Source of the DNA: Viscum album | Taxonomy: Eukaryota; Streptophyta; Magnoliopsida; Santalales; Viscaceae | Direction: 5' to 3' | Length of the DNA: 64,000 nucleotides | NCBI GenBank assembly: GCA_963277665.1 | Contig: OY728122.1 | Span: 1,981,654,883 to 1,981,718,882, forward strand | Shown here: in pieces, positions 47,450 to 61,378 of the stretch | Position numbering within the stretch: the first letter of the stretch is position 1 | Layout of the letters: each line of letters opens with the position of its first letter | The notes under the pieces: generated by a model | The model's database searches: none | What the model saw: the letters and a program-made list of their open reading frames with translations, nothing else | Told to the model about the DNA's origin: nothing | Made by a program: the position numbers and the translations under genes

Positions 47450-50400
47450 TAAATCCCCTTCAATGCTCCCCTCTAAAGACCTTGAGGTCATACTTTCCCC
47501 ATTGCTAAAGGGAAATAGTGATTGCCAAAAGCGGTTACTATTGGTATCCACACATCTTCCACACTAGTACTCACTGGTGAAGGATATAGAGACCAACTAT
47601 ATTAATCACTAATAATCCTTGGAAAAAATAGATCATCAACCTCCATATCCAGTCCCTAGAATAAGGAATTTTTATGAAAATATATATTTATTCATAAGTA
47701 TAACTGAATAATTATATAACCAAAAAAAACCTATAAACTTTCAATGGTGTCCACCATATTTATTTTTTTACTATAGTCATAATTTGTTAAAAATATTTTA
47801 TCAAAAAAAACACTGAAAACATCTATTCATAAATATAACCAAAAAAACTTCTCATCCCATGCCTTCGAGTCACAAGAATGCCGATATATCAATATTTCCA
47901 TCTTTCATGGTCTCTAAAGTCCTTATAAGGTTAAATATTCATGAAAAAAATATTTAACTTTCACATTAATAAAAAGAAGAATCATGTATACATATAAGAT
48001 TATACTGATAGGAAATACATATTTATTCGATGACCATAAGAATCGTGATTGAAGGAGAATTTCAAATAATTCTAGCCTAATAGAAATATCCATGATATCC
48101 CAATTGTACCTTCATAATCCTACTGATAAATGAGTTTTAGTAAATTTATGATTCATATATTCCCTTAAATTATTTACACAGAGTATGAACTTAAATTATA
48201 GAACAATAACTTTCCATTTAATAGGCTCATTTGTTCAAAGTACATTCCTCTTTATTCTCTAAATCAGATTAGAACATTTTTTAGGAACACTCTTATCCTA
48301 GAAAATAATTCCCCACCTGTCATCTGGATTCGAAATCCTATTTATATTTTGAAATGCAGTAGATTAAAAAATACTAATAGGACTAGGTATATAAATGAAC
48401 CAATCTTTAGTAGAAGATATAGCAATATCCTTGGCCTTAGATATTTGATATCTAAGAACTGTATGATGAAAATTCAGACACCAATCAAGCAATAAAGGTT
48501 CCAAGAAATTAAATATCATCACTAGTTCTGTAAAATAGTTGATACCTATAAAACATCACATTAAATTATTAATCAATACCTTCATTTAGACCTAAGTGAT
48601 GTGTTGAAGGAATTCATAACAATTCCAAAAAATGATTTTAAATTCAAAATGGGTCCAAATCAGGATTTCATTTCATACACACCATCACCCAATTGTCAGC
48701 ATAAGACATACATTGTATTTTTTCAAATAAATTCTAGTGAATATACTCCATAAATTATAAATTCCATGATTAGTGTTTCCAATAAAAATAGATATCATCA
48801 AAATTGATCCATATCAAATTAAAGATGCAGCAATCAAACAACAAGTAGTCATCAATTGGCTATGCATCTAGTTTCAATTGTGAAACTCTCCATTTCATGT
48901 GTGCAACTAGATATATATCACACATTCATTAGAAAATTATTTTAGAAATTGAATACATATTTGATTTGTATAACCCATCAAATAATAGGAGAATAAACAA
49001 AATCACGAGTTATAGGAAGTGGGGGTACAATAGCTTATTAGTTATAGTCAATAAGAATATTAACATCCTTGATATAACAACGTATAATCTAATTGTGACC
49101 TAAAAGTTAAAATATATGTTCAAATAAACATTTTATTGGAATTATGGTGAGTTATCTAACATATGGACAAAAAATATAGAAATACAATTATTTTAAGATT
49201 CTATCAAATCCATGTATTCCCATTCCTTACAACATGTTCAGGACTAGTCTCACCTAAAAATATTTAAAGAATACATATAAGTATAAATTGTATCTTTTAT
49301 AGAAAAATTAAATAATATAATCAAATTAGGTTCAAAAAAACAGACTTATAATCTATTATGTGTTATTAAATGGAACAAACACTGTGAACCTGGAATAAAA
49401 ATATGTCATGTTTTTTTATTCATTACCATCAAGATGTCAAAACATCTTGAAATTAATCTTTACACAAACAAAGAACACCTTTTAGAATTAAATAACCATC
49501 CAAATAGACCCCTAAATAATGAATTATTCCTTTTTCAAAAAAAAAATCATACATATAATTCATAGATATTGTATTTATATAATACATGTTTCAAAAATTA
49601 AAAATAGATAATAAAATTTGATAAATAAGTTTATAACCATACAAAAAAGGTAAATTAACTTAGATTTAATAAATTTAATATTCAAAATTTATATATAATG
49701 GTACAATATTTACCTAAGTTTATGGAACATGTTATAATGTGGGTTTTGGAAACAAGAAACCTTGAAAATCTAATAATACGTATAGGGAGGAATAATAACT
49801 CTTCAATCGTGGTAAAAAAAATTGAATCCATTTTTTTATCTGGTACTTACCCTGTTTTGAATATATCATGTGTTTCAAAATATTTAGACTATATTATTGG
49901 GATAGAATGAATATGTTATTCTACTGATGAAAATGAAACAACATAAGATTTGAAATATATCTACTGTTTATGTAGCCACCAATAAGAGATATCATAATTA
50001 AAAGTATAGGTGGATCAAAGGGGAGTGATTCTAGAAGTGAATCTAGTATATATGTCTAGATGATTTGACATCAGCAAATAAAAAACTAAACAGAGCTGTT
50101 GAGGAATTGAATTTTCAAATCAAGAATAATGGATCTAAAATGGATGAATAATATTCCATGCATGAAGAACACTACCAAAAATTCATGAAGTATCTATCCA
50201 TAGATAAAGAGTTAGGGGGAAAGTGTTCTCCCACTTTGGACTTATCTTGAAGAAATGAGGAAATTTTTGTGTGGATGTTATTTCATTCCTGAATGAAGTG
50301 ACTAAAAAATATGAATGAAACATGAGAATATTGAGGAACCTAAAATAAAACTCATCCCATCAAAGGGAAAAGAAAACATGTATATTCCCACTATGATATC

Positions 50401-52380
50401 CCAATCAAGAACAATAATAAAAAACAAAATCTAAAATCTTGAAATGAATGTAATATTCCAGGTAATTATATAATAAAGGAGTCTAAGAATAGGGTAGAGT
50501 TAAAATTATATTATTTTAGAATGTTTTTAGATTCCATGACAATGTGATATTGGGAGGATGATGATGATAATAACTTGAATGGGTACTAGGTTTCTTAGAT
50601 ATTTCTACGTTCTATTATCAAACATATCATGGATGGTTCATATTTCAATTGGTGCATGTGATGGGGGGTATCCGTAATGGAGGAGGCTTAGTCTCACTTG
50701 CTTTATGTGATCTCTGTGGTGATTTAAACACTCTAATTAACATTGAAAGGGAGATGTTGAAAGGGATTCAGTTATTCTAGATATATAATCTTTGTATTGT
50801 TGAGGTTGGGAATGATTTTATCATGATCACCAACTCCTAGAAGGGGGTGATGACTTCACACCAGTCTTTGATTTTTCACATCAGAAAATGTAGGTATCTT
50901 GAGGGAAACAAAGAAGAATATATCTTAGTTTAAAAAGATATCTTTGTAGACCCTCTTTGTGTTTTCTCAAATCCAAAATCCCTACATCCGATTATAATGA
51001 TGTGTTTTGAATTTATGCTTATGGGCTTCACAATTTTATACCACCTTAAACCTTTTCTCAAATGTGTTATAAATATTTAATTTGAGAAGGTGAGTTAGTT
51101 TATGGAAAATATAGGAAAATCCGATTATAATGATTTTATGTGGCTAAGGATAAATGTATTTACAACTTCAATGATAGGTTTTAATTTTTGAAAATTTTAT
51201 AATCTGAATATTCATTAGTTTACATATTTTGACTATAAAAAATTTATAAATTAAGATATTGATGACGGATTTTTTTATGGGATGTGGAGGATTAAAAACT
51301 CAAAAATAGAGCATGAAATTTAGAGTTCCATTATCTAAAAAAAGTATAATATATAGAGATAACTAAAGATTTCAAGTGATCTTTATATCTTAAATATTCA
51401 GTGTGATAACTAGGGTTTTCATATTTCACTATTTATTGGGATGACCAAAGTTCCCTTCACATGTCTAAAAATCACATTTTCCATAGTCGGTTTAAGTATT
51501 TTGTTATTATGTTATATTTAATTAGGGTAAAAATAATGAATAGGTAGGCTTAAATGGATAAATTTGGAATTTGGGACAATAATTCTAATATACTAAGTCA
51601 TTAGTGGAAAATTCTAAAATTTTATAAATGAGATACATATGTTAGATAAAAAAATTCCATGCATTGGGATCGATGGGAATAAGCCCACCAAACAGATGTC
51701 CATGTCATGGTGGAGTTTAGAAGATTTTATGTGTACATAAATTAAACATGCACAATATGTTCTATGATAATGATTTTATAACAAGTTATCATATCACTAT
51801 TATAAAATCAATATACGACCATAGATTTATTCTACCACAACCAAAAATCACAGTGGTCTCTCAATAGATTACGATCATCGTGGAATACTACTTATGGATA
51901 CCCTATGACCGGTCCCATATGAAAATTTTATAAGGTAAATCATAGAGCAACGATTATTTCCAGTTATATCCATATATTCAAGATACAACCATAACTGAGC
52001 TGGATTATAGGTACAAACGTCCATATTCATCGTTGACCAAGGTTGTGGGTACCATATAGCCCTGGTTGGATGGGATTGATGTCATAAGCTAATCAAAAAA
52101 TTTATTTAATTAAATACATAATAATAATGAAAAGAAAATACTTAGGTCCCAAGGACTTTATAGAAGAACGATACCTGGAGTTTCAATATCAAACTCAAAA
52201 TGATACCCCGTGAGTTTTCATTACATTGATAAATAATTTATATTTTCTAAACCCATGGAATTTATAAGATGCCATAGAAAAAAATGGATTTAAAAAAGTC
52301 ACATTTAGAAAATTTATTCTTATGACATACAATGAAACTGTTTACCCAAGAAGTACCATTATTATAGTAATTAATGAAAT
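47450..52380. other. Unassigned AT-rich DNA, decayed
   Basis: No feature holds up. A plus-strand reading at 50680-50870 (LALCDLCGDLNTLINI, then IYNLCIVEVGNDFIM) loosely recalls the RNase H end of a plant LINE. The rest has only short frames (for example 49698-49910, 70 residues, no domain). Composition and stop density fit old, decayed transposon DNA. Confidence 0.35.
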
Positions 52381-52382
52381 AT

Positions 52383-53825
52383 CAAATGGTAGGTAAATAA
52401 AAACATAGAACCATATTCTTACCAAACCGAAAGCATACCAATTGTTGAAAATGGTAAGCAGTGAATTGGGAATAATAAATTGACATAAATTAAATAACAT
52501 GCGAGGATAAATAGTCTAACCTTTGTTAAAAATATCTACATTTAAATTATGATATTGAGGAGAATAAGTTAAGTTTCACTCATCTGTGAATACTTCAGGT
52601 AGTCCCTCACTCACTGGACTTCATTGTTAATCAAATTCATGTAGGCAGATGCGATGATCTATATTAACAAAAAAATTGAAACATTTTAATTGAAATAATG
52701 TTACTTGATAATGTCATGTAGACAATCACAAAGATATATTCAACATTAAAAAAGAAACTGTAAATAAAATTAACATAAAATAATAAATAGATAAAAGAAA
52801 AATAATATGATTAAAAATTTTACCAATAATAAATACCATTATCTTTCTCAAATAAAAATATATTTTTAAAATTTATATCATCAGTTTTCAGTGATAATGA
52901 AATTTTAGTAGTGAAATGAATTTTAATGCATAACTACATAATCAAGAAATTAAAAATTACCAATGCATAATTCTGATGAAATGTATGAAAATTTGTATCT
53001 TTTCAATCTAACAAATTATATACATGAGCATTTTATATTATATATATCCACTTAGAGTGTGTATAGTACATTGTTTGGTGAGGTTGAAAAGATTGAAATA
53101 CTTGAAAAACATAATTCAATTCTAATGAATATATTGTTTTAAATGAAATGATAAAAATAAAATGACATGCATATTAAAAAATAACAAACAAAGATTTATA
53201 AACATGTATAGGTGGTAGGACATTTTTATGACATTCATATCCTAACTTGTATAAGTGGTGTGTTTGAGACATTGATATTCTCCATTGTAACTGTACTTCT
53301 TTACAACTATATTTGTAGTTAATTTATTTTCTCTATATATTTTTTGGTTTTATGATAAGGGTGTGAAAATAATATATGTTAAATGTAATAGAGGTTAAAT
53401 ATTAAGTTATAAGAAGATTTGAAATTGATTTTTGAAGAAAAAAATTTAAAGAAATAATTAGTGGGTTGAAAAGTGGATATATATATTAAATATTAGAAGA
53501 GATAAATTTCAAAAAAAACATCAATACTAAAAAAATGAAATATTAAGGGAAGGTATTTATGTAGAAATAGAATTATTAAAAACAATCCTAGACATGAAAT
53601 TGATAGTATCTAATGCAATATCCAATGGATGAAAAATAAAAACAAATAATCATAAGCTTACCAAACAAAAACTATCTCAATTTTTTAAAATGGTATGATA
53701 TGGTAAGGCATCATAAAACAACATATATGAAATAACATGAAATGGTAAATAGTATAACCTATATTAAAAAGATCCGCATTTCCATTATGATATCGAGGGG
53801 AATAATGTGACTTTTTCTCAATTGC
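52383..53825. repeat. Diverged direct repeat, ~1.23 kb apart
   Basis: 52383-52605 and 53612-53825 share ordered blocks: AATAAAAACA, CTTACCAAAC, CAATT.TTGAAAATGGTA-like, AATAACATG, TAGT.TAACCT.T.TTAAAAA and ATTATGATAT.GAGG.GAATAA. The sequence between and around them is AT-rich and unassigned. Confidence 0.6.
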
Positions 53826-54889
53826 ATTTCATAGTTAGCACCAATGATGTTAGAGTTTGTGGATATCATAAAATAAACACATAGAGGAAATAAAACATGC
53901 ATAGATATGGAATATTTGAATGTTGTAGAGGATGTGATGAGTCATGTTTCGATGGCCAAATTATTTTTTCTATACTTCCAATTGAATGATTAAATCCAAA
54001 TAATGATCTCAATATGAGGAGAACATTTAAAAAACATAACTTTTATAATAGGTGAAAGAAATTACAATGAAAAATTATGAAAGAAAAAACTACCCAAATA
54101 ATTCATTTATCACAATAACTAGAAAAAACACATTAGTTTTAAAATATATAAAATGCATCATCCTTAATAATTTCAAAATTTAGATATGAAGATTGGAAAA
54201 GATGAAATGTTTTTCAAAAAAAATACTTGTGTCTCAATAGACATATTTCAATAAATATTCCATATTTTCTCACAATCTGCAAACCAAAACACATTTTTTA
54301 CAAATTTTTCTTTTTTGGGAAAGGAAATGAGGGTAAAAATTTGACAATTTAGAATACCTCATCATTTTCAAGTAAAACAATTGTAATGATTATTTTCCTA
54401 CGAAGAGAAAAACCTATAAGTTCTTGACTACATTAAAAAATTAACAAAAACATGAAAAATTATGAATACTAATTCAGTACCCATTACGTATTAAAAACAT
54501 TATAATAGATTTTATATGAAATATATTTTATTAATTCAAGAAAATTTGTAGGATTTATTCAAAATAGATTCATTTGGATAGATAAAATAGAATGTATAAT
54601 GTAAAATGAATCTATTGAATTTCTAATTTAGTTTGTTAAAGGGCATTGAAATAAAGCCAATGTAGTAATAGAGATGGTAAATAAAAATGATCTTAAAAGA
54701 TTTATAATAGAAATAACATGTATTATAGAGGGGGAAAATGAAAAAAAAATTAAAAACCTATAAAAACTGATTGTGATATTTTCTTGTTGCCACTTTAGTC
54801 TTGAAAATGGGATATATAAACTCTAATACTGATAGTAAGTTATTTATTAAATATAAGTGATGTTGCTCAAAAATTGAAACCCTAAAAAT

Positions 54890-55328
54890 CAAAATTAGGG
54901 ATTACCTGATAGAAGGAAAAATCCGAAATTATGGAAAACCTGAGGGAATGGTGATGATCATAGGCAGCTGCTAAATTGGGCGTCGTGGTAGAGAGGATAG
55001 GTGGTGCCTCCAATAGGGTTGTTGTGATTGGTTAAGGTGAGGATGTGAAAAGGAGAGGGCAGTGACAACCAGAGAGGTGAGGTTGTGTGAGGGAGAGGGT
55101 GGCGGTGATTCAGCGGCAACAAAGTCAAGGTGAGATTGCACTATGGGGAGGGAGGAAACTATGTAGGAGGTCGGGCATGAGGAGTATTAGGTTTAGGGCA
55201 TGATAGGTTGAGTTTATTTTTAATTGGAGCCAGTGACTGCCTTTGGTTGTCGCTGATAGTCCCATTTAGTGACTTCCACCGGCGGTCTCCCATTCTAAGT
55301 GATGTAGTTGGTGTATTTTCTACTAGTG
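54890..55328 (-). mobile_element. Terminus and leader of a CACTA element
   Basis: On the minus strand the segment begins CACTAGTAGAAAATACACC at 55328, a close match to the common plant CACTA tip. Within 150 bp are subterminal-like words (AGTCACTAAATGGGAC, TATCAGCGACAACC) and then a GC-richer leader-like stretch with CCTCACC/CTCTCCC runs (55190-55020). The element body would extend leftward, but I find no transposase there and no partner terminus. The open frame at 55159-55350 is part of the terminus. Confidence 0.65.
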
Positions 55329-55379
55329 AACACCCCCTCCCCTCTATCATTTTCTGGTGCCCCTATAATTTAAGGTAAT

Positions 55380-55760
55380 TCTATTTATATTTCGATTTTT
55401 TCATATTTTAATTTATTTATTTAGTTGTTTAGTAGTTAGTTTATAATTAATTGATAGTTAATTTTTTATAATTAGAACCTAATAATTATATAATTACAAT
55501 AAGTAATTAATTTAATAGTTAGTTTATAATTAGTAATTAGTTAATAATTTTATAATTTTAATTAGTAATTAATTTATTAATTATGTTTATTTAGTAATTA
55601 AATAATTTCAATTTGTAAATACTTTTATATAATTAGAAATTAATTATTTGTAATTAGAAAATAATTATTTGTAATTAATACTTTATTAATTATAATTATT
55701 GATTAAATGATTTTAATTATTAATTAATTAATTATATTCATGTATTAATTATGTTTATTT
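55380..55760. repeat. AT-rich TTAGTAATTAA-type simple sequence
   Basis: Irregular repetition of TAATTAGTAATTAATTTA-like words over about 380 bp; no coding content. Confidence 0.8.
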
Positions 55761-56859
55761 ATGTCACGACTCATATCGATGTGGGTCGATCCATAACTAC
55801 CCCAAGCCTACCTCAAATAGGCTAGGGTCTAGCGTCTAGCACTAAGTAGGCATATCACACATATGGGAGTTCTTGGCCTAAATTACTTGTAAGAATGCAC
55901 CCACATATATCTCCATGAAATAGTCCAGAAATGATAAAAACTGAAACATAAATTCATGCATACATATATCCCACAACCATACTATAGAAATAGTACTAAA
56001 AGAATAAAAAGGGAAAAATGAAAGCCCCCAAAAAACTATAAAATATTCCTAAATTATCAGATGGATGAGACTGCTATAAACTACTATTACCAAAACACTC
56101 CTCATCCAAACACCAGTAAATGCCTCAGTCAGCCTAACTCACTAATCTTGGCCTACTTTGTGCCCTCCTAGGACTCCGTCAAACTATCTTCAAAAGATAC
56201 GACAAGCGTGGGAAAATTCCATGCATCGTTGAGTATAACACTACTTAGTAGGTACCCCAAATTTCCAAAATAGAGAATCTAGAAGGAAATAGTCTGCTCA
56301 ACCTAGCCATAGGGAACCCAAGAAAGATAGAAGAAGAAACTTCATCTTAGTCACACATCTTTTATGCACAAATAGTCATATCTATCCACAAGTTGTGTCG
56401 ATCAATATATGTAACAATACCTCAAGTAATACCATAAAACACCCAGATATACTTTTCTTAGAATCCGCGTCTCATGAGGTTATGACCTCATAGACAGCCA
56501 CAAGAATATAATCGAGGCTCAAAGGTAATTCTCATCTATGAGAACACAATCCAAGACCTCTAAAATCCCAGGTGTCACTCCTCTGAGAGATACACTCCAT
56601 CAAGTATATCCCTACCATCCCTGATGAAATATCCAAAAAACATTTCCCCTCAAGAATAGATCTCTGGGTCCAAATATGATGCCCAGCAGAAAATGTCATA
56701 TCACCAATTTCATTCAACCTACATAAGTTCATAGGAACCTAAATGGAAATCATCACCCCTCGTTACTGCACATAGTCAAGGGATCACTTCTCTAGACCAT
56801 TCACCACATACATCCTCTCTAAAGAGAGGGAAAGGAGGGACCTATATCTTAGTGTTGAC

Positions 56860-57640
56860 CTACAGTGGAGGGAGTACCAACTCTTAAACATCCAAAAAAA
56901 CCTTTGATGCACATGTTTGGATAGTCATGCGCCTCAATGCGTTGAGGGACCACTACCTCCTAACTAGGTGTTGCACCTAATAAGTGGAGGGACATGCTCC
57001 TTGTAAATGTTCTCTCTAGTCGAGGGAGCTCAGACACTCATGGATGATCTGCTACCCACTTCTACTTGAAGATTAGGGAGTATTACAATATATATAGAGG
57101 ACCTACACCCTAAAATCATAGGGTAGTACAACTCAGTGGATAAATGACATACATCCAATTTATAGGGATGTTTTTCTCTACCTGTATGATCACTATGGGG
57201 GACCCACACCATAACTATATAGAAGAGTACCGGCCCCAGGATAGAGGACCCTCACACTGATGATATAGGGTAGTACCGACTCTACCTAAACATTGAGAAT
57301 GGGTACATGTGCCCTGATAGACAGGGGATTATCGACTCTACTAATATAGGACCCACACCCTGGTACAATATGGGATTACCAACTCTATCTGCATAATGAG
57401 TGTGGAGGACACGTTCCATTATATGACAAGGGATCTATGTCTCTATATGCATGAAAAATACGGGGGACCCTCACCCTGGTCCAATAGGGGAGTATCAACC
57501 CTGGGAGAACTACTCCATGGATAGAGGACCCATGCCCACTATAGGGTAGTTCTATCTATACCAATCTGAGTGGTAAGGGAAACCTATTACTTGATAAGAT
57601 AGGGGAGTACCAGTCCCAATGTCTCTCTTTGATAATCCAC
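56860..57640. repeat. ~50-58-bp minisatellite in the third element's LTR
   Basis: Diverged units with the pattern GAGGACCCACACCCT..ATAGGG.AGTACC.ACTCTA. The anchor AGTACC or equivalent falls near 56869, 57124, 57224, 57271, 57324, 57371, 57429, 57489, 57544 and 57602. It occupies a position like that of the 22-bp array in the other LTR family. Confidence 0.7.
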
Positions 57641-58123
57641 ACTGATCTCCCACGTCGATCCAGTGTTTCTCAAAGGAGCATTACACTAATCATACCATGC
57701 ATTGAAACACTACCGTGGGTATGGAACCTATACCATGAAAGCAAGTGAGTACCGCTCTACCAAACTAAAGAGTTTAGAGGGACCCACATCCTGAGACAAT
57801 AGGAAAGGGTAAAAATCCTAAAATATATCCAATTAACCACCCTGATCACTTCTCATGATTATTCACTACTCATTCATCATCAAGATTGAATCATGACACA
57901 TCATATATTAAAATGCCAATGAAGGCTACAATCACATTCTATGCGGAAAACTGCTCATGATATGCTACTCAGAGGCCTGAATATAAGTCCTGAAGAAGGA
58001 TAAATGCTAGGAGAATATTCCCAAGAATATTACACAATGTGTAATTGGGTCCACACAGCCTATGAAACAGCCTAAACACCAAGATTTGTTCTCTACCACA
58101 AGACTTGGTAAACCATGTGGGCT

Positions 58124-58510
58124 TACACAGCATGTACATAGTGCACATGACATGTCTCACCTCACATAAGCACCTGGTCATGTTCTTCCCCACACAACTC
58201 AACTATCCATTTATTACACATAGCATGTACCCCAAGTACACAGCAATTCTTGGCTAAGTGGCCTCTTGGTTGTGTCATCAGTCTATTATCATGTACAGTA
58301 CCACATTTCTGTGTACTCTAGTTGTGCACTTTCACATGGCTATGTCCCTTAATATGGAATGTCTGGAAATGTCCCTTGACCACATGATCTGGGATCAATA
58401 CATGGTGTATACCCCCATTACACAATGTTTAGTCCCCAAAATTCATCTTCCCCAAATCGAAATAACAAACAGCATGTACCTCTTCACTACACGTCATGCG
58501 ATCAAGAATT
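58124..58510. repeat. Degenerate TACAC/GTGTA-type dyads in the third element's LTR
   Basis: TACACAGCATGTA at 58124 with GCACATGACATGT at 58143; TACACATAGCATGTA at 58215 with TACACAGCAA at 58237; further halves near 58288, 58402 and 58482. Spacing within pairs is about 19-22 bp, as in the chromovirus. Confidence 0.6.
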
Positions 58511-59108
58511 CTAAATCAGAATTCCCTACAAGCCACCTGAAACACCCCAATTTCCTCAAAAATGCATAGATTGACCCCCATAGGATCCATAGTAGTCATA
58601 TAAGAGCAAAATAACCTTAAAATGCATAAAAAGGGAATCACAGCTTAAAACTCAAATATTCAAATCTCGTTTCAAATCGTCGAAGCTTCATGTGCAGATC
58701 AATGCTCTGAGGACACTACACCACGAGTAATGCTCTCCCTATTCTACACGTGATAAGGGGGTGGGGGAGGATATTAGTTTATTTTTAATAATCTAATATC
58801 ATTAAATTGATCATCTAAAAGTCCTCAACTGATCACCCAATGCTGATAAATTTTATGTCGTGCCTAGGATAAACACTACATTCTACACATAACCATGGAC
58901 TCATATTACATATACAAGACTTCACTCAATATTTATACCACATTTAAAAAGAAACTTTGTGTTCTTGATAAAATATATTTAATATTTTTAAAATCACCAC
59001 ATTGATGCTCTATGATACTTAGAATCCTATGTCGACATAGTATTTGGCTTCATAAATATTCCTATAAATATTCCAAAATTATTACATAGAAAAACATAGG
59101 TCGTTTCA

Positions 59109-59130
59109 TCCTCCCGACCATAAGGCATTT
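59109..59130 (-). other. Polypurine tract region of the third gypsy element
   Basis: TCCTCCCGACCATAAGG on the plus strand follows the left LTR and is followed by TTGAAAATTGGAATCCTAGG, like the pol end of related elements. Confidence 0.5.
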
Positions 59131-59500
59131 CTTACTTGAAAATTGGAATCCTAGGAAGGAGAAAAATTAGTCTCTCCACTGGGACTCCCATGCTAGGGAG
59201 ATCACCAAGGGGTTATCGTGTTTCCTACAAGAACTCACTTAGGGGAACCATAAAGGACAACCCACACCCAACATCTAGCTTAACTAGGTCGACATCATGA
59301 AACCAAAAAGGAACATTTGTACTTAGTTGCAACAGGTTGAAAAACACCAAGAATTTGGTCCATCTATAGTCCTAGGGTCTATATGTACACCACCTTGCCG
59401 ACCTAATTCATATACTATCATAAACATTATCACTCATCCCTATATTAACTTCATGACGTCAACCCCAAGATTCTTGCATACAACTCTGACGTCGAGCACA
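59110..59500 (-). pseudogene. Integrase C-terminal remnant of the third element
   Basis: Minus-strand frames show a GRQGGVHIDPRTIDGPN stretch near 59400, reminiscent of the GKL.PR.IGPFE segment of gypsy integrases. A short NPLVISLAWESQWRD stretch near 59190 resembles the PLVKVLW..ATWE tail. Several frame changes. The match is by pattern only. Confidence 0.4.
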
Positions 59501-59559
59501 CGAGGTGACCAACAAACAATACAGGGCTTCCCAAGTTTACACACTAGGTCTTAACAAGC

Positions 59560-59990
59560 CCTATGTCTACAAACCTCCAACATTTAATCCCTCCCCAAAT
59601 ACTTAAGTAAAAGGAACTCATCAACCAAACCTCAACACTATCTTCTTTGGGCAGAACTAACTCACCCACACAATTTTAATCATGTCACAAAAATTTGTCT
59701 TGGTGGGGGAAGCATCCCTCTTCCTCTTGAGTTTGAAGTTACATCAAAAATCATTACCACATGGACCTACTAATTCCCTATGTCACCCTTGATAGGTCTC
59801 AAGAAAGAAGAAGTAAGAATATAGTACCAAAAAAGATAATATAATAATACTAGTGCATAAAGTAGAAAGGATGCAGAGCATACCTCTAATCATCCTCGAA
59901 GCTTCTTGGTCATAGGCCTATAAGTATTTTACCTATCCTTTTCCCCCATACTCAAGCTCCCTCATCCTAGCGTGGACCACCTATTTGTGG
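59560..59990. other. Unassigned part of the third element's interior
   Basis: Lies where pol should be. No catalytic motif on either strand. A deletion joint presumably lies here. Confidence 0.45.
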
Positions 59991-59999
59991 TGGTAGAAA

Positions 60000-60930
60000 C
60001 ATATCAAACCATATTCAACCTCCTACTACACTCCACACTCCTCCACCATGTCTACCATCATGCATAAGATTCTCCAAACACTAAAACTACCAGGGTGGTA
60101 AATCGACCATCTCCCTCTCAGCAACACGACTGGTCATAAAATCTCATGTGAGATGTCCCTATCCATCACAAGCATAACACGATACCTCCTGCGGCTAACT
60201 AGGTCATCAAAACTGTTCCTATACTATAGACCCATGGGTCTAAGTCTGAGAATGGGTATTCCTCCTATGTCACGATCTTGTTGACTATTTTCTACTAGCT
60301 ACCAAAGACGTATCAGCCTTGTGATCACTACTTATGACTTTATCTTATTAAACATCTTCTAGGAAGCTATCTATCACCAAAGCTCACTCCATCACCCCCA
60401 CATAATAGGGAGGGCACAAGGATACCACACCTTCTTGGATGTCTCTTTTGAGGCCCTGTTCGAAGGTCTATTCATGGAAAAATGGATCTCCAACCATGTC
60501 AAGGGAGTATCATGAATGGTTTTTTTACATCGCTGAGTATTCAACCACGGAATTTCTACCCTACTGAAGCTGCAAAAGCACTTTGATACGCACTGATCTC
60601 AATGTTGATGAATAAAACTATTCCCTAAAGAGCCTCTCAAACTTCACCAAAGTGAATGTCACCTCATCATGGGTCTACATCATCGAACTCCACTAACACT
60701 CAGCCATACCTTGTAAAAGGATCTCTGGTAGGACCACCATCTGATTGGGTGGTGTCCTCACTAGGAAAGAGACATGTGTGACTACATAAATCCTGTCATT
60801 AGATTCAGGGGGTATGGATCTCCCTAATACTTTAGAGTTCTATACCTCTAAAACCCATGTAGTGTACTCAACCTGCGCACATCTTTGTCCAGAATTTACA
60901 GCATGACCTTCTGTGCAATGCGTGTTGGCT
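60000..60930 (-). pseudogene. Gag remnant of the third element
   Basis: Minus-strand reading shows the gag core near 60720-60560: a WW pair, TFTLVKFERLF, FYSSTLRSVRIK and NSVVEYSAM. TFEQGLKRDIQEGV follows near 60450, and a zinc knuckle CYACDG.GHLT.DF near 60179-60140. The last Cys of the knuckle is Phe. Stops and frame changes occur throughout, and an open frame does not survive. Confidence 0.7.
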
Positions 60931-61357
60931 CAACTGGAGGACCACCTAGAAGTACTACCTTAGGACCAGTACCTTGCACTTAAGCTTCATTAATAGGTGG
61001 ATCATCACTATGATTTTGTTGTAGAATCATTTCTATCTATCATTGTAGAATAATATTGAAATAAAATCAAGATACGCCATGGTCAAAGAGTTTATTTGGG
61101 GATCTAACTCAAAAATAACATGGAACCCACAACCCGGTCCAACACGATGAATGTACCAACATTTCCCTACAACCAATATATAAATGTTTTGAATCAAAAA
61201 GTAGGTTATTAGAGTCATGTTTAATGGATACGTAATTTTTTGTACCAACATTAGATTCCCTAGACCTAAATCTGAACAAGATATACTTTAATATTATCTC
61301 CATAAAACCCAAACCAATATGACATCTAAACAACTACTACACTGCGGTCCCAAATTA

Positions 61358-61374
61358 GAACCTTATCTGATTCC
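61358..61374 (-). other. Primer-binding site of the third element
   Basis: On the minus strand TGGAATCAGATAAGG lies inside the right LTR. It resembles TGGTATCAGAGC with two or three differences. Confidence 0.6.
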
Positions 61375-61378
61375 ACTC

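Larger units (their letters stand above)
55762..59108 (-). repeat. Left LTR of the third gypsy element
   Basis: Starts TGTCACGACTC and ends near CGTTTCA at 59108, before TCCTCCCGACC. It contains a minisatellite (56860-57640) and a degenerate dyad region (58124-58510). Left flank ATTTA; the matching flank is beyond the window. Confidence 0.65.

Noticed and set aside
47566..47573. CACTAGTA as the left tip partner of the CACTA terminus at 55328
   Set aside because: Only eight bases match (CACTAGTA), followed by CTCACTGG where GAAAATACACC is expected.
48700..48900. Possible Ty1/copia RT block on the minus strand
   Set aside because: Only about a dozen residues loosely fit, with no supporting motifs upstream or downstream.
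58753..58771. Purine-rich tract as a plus-strand polypurine primer
   Set aside because: No LTR start follows it and it lies inside the left LTR of a minus-strand element.
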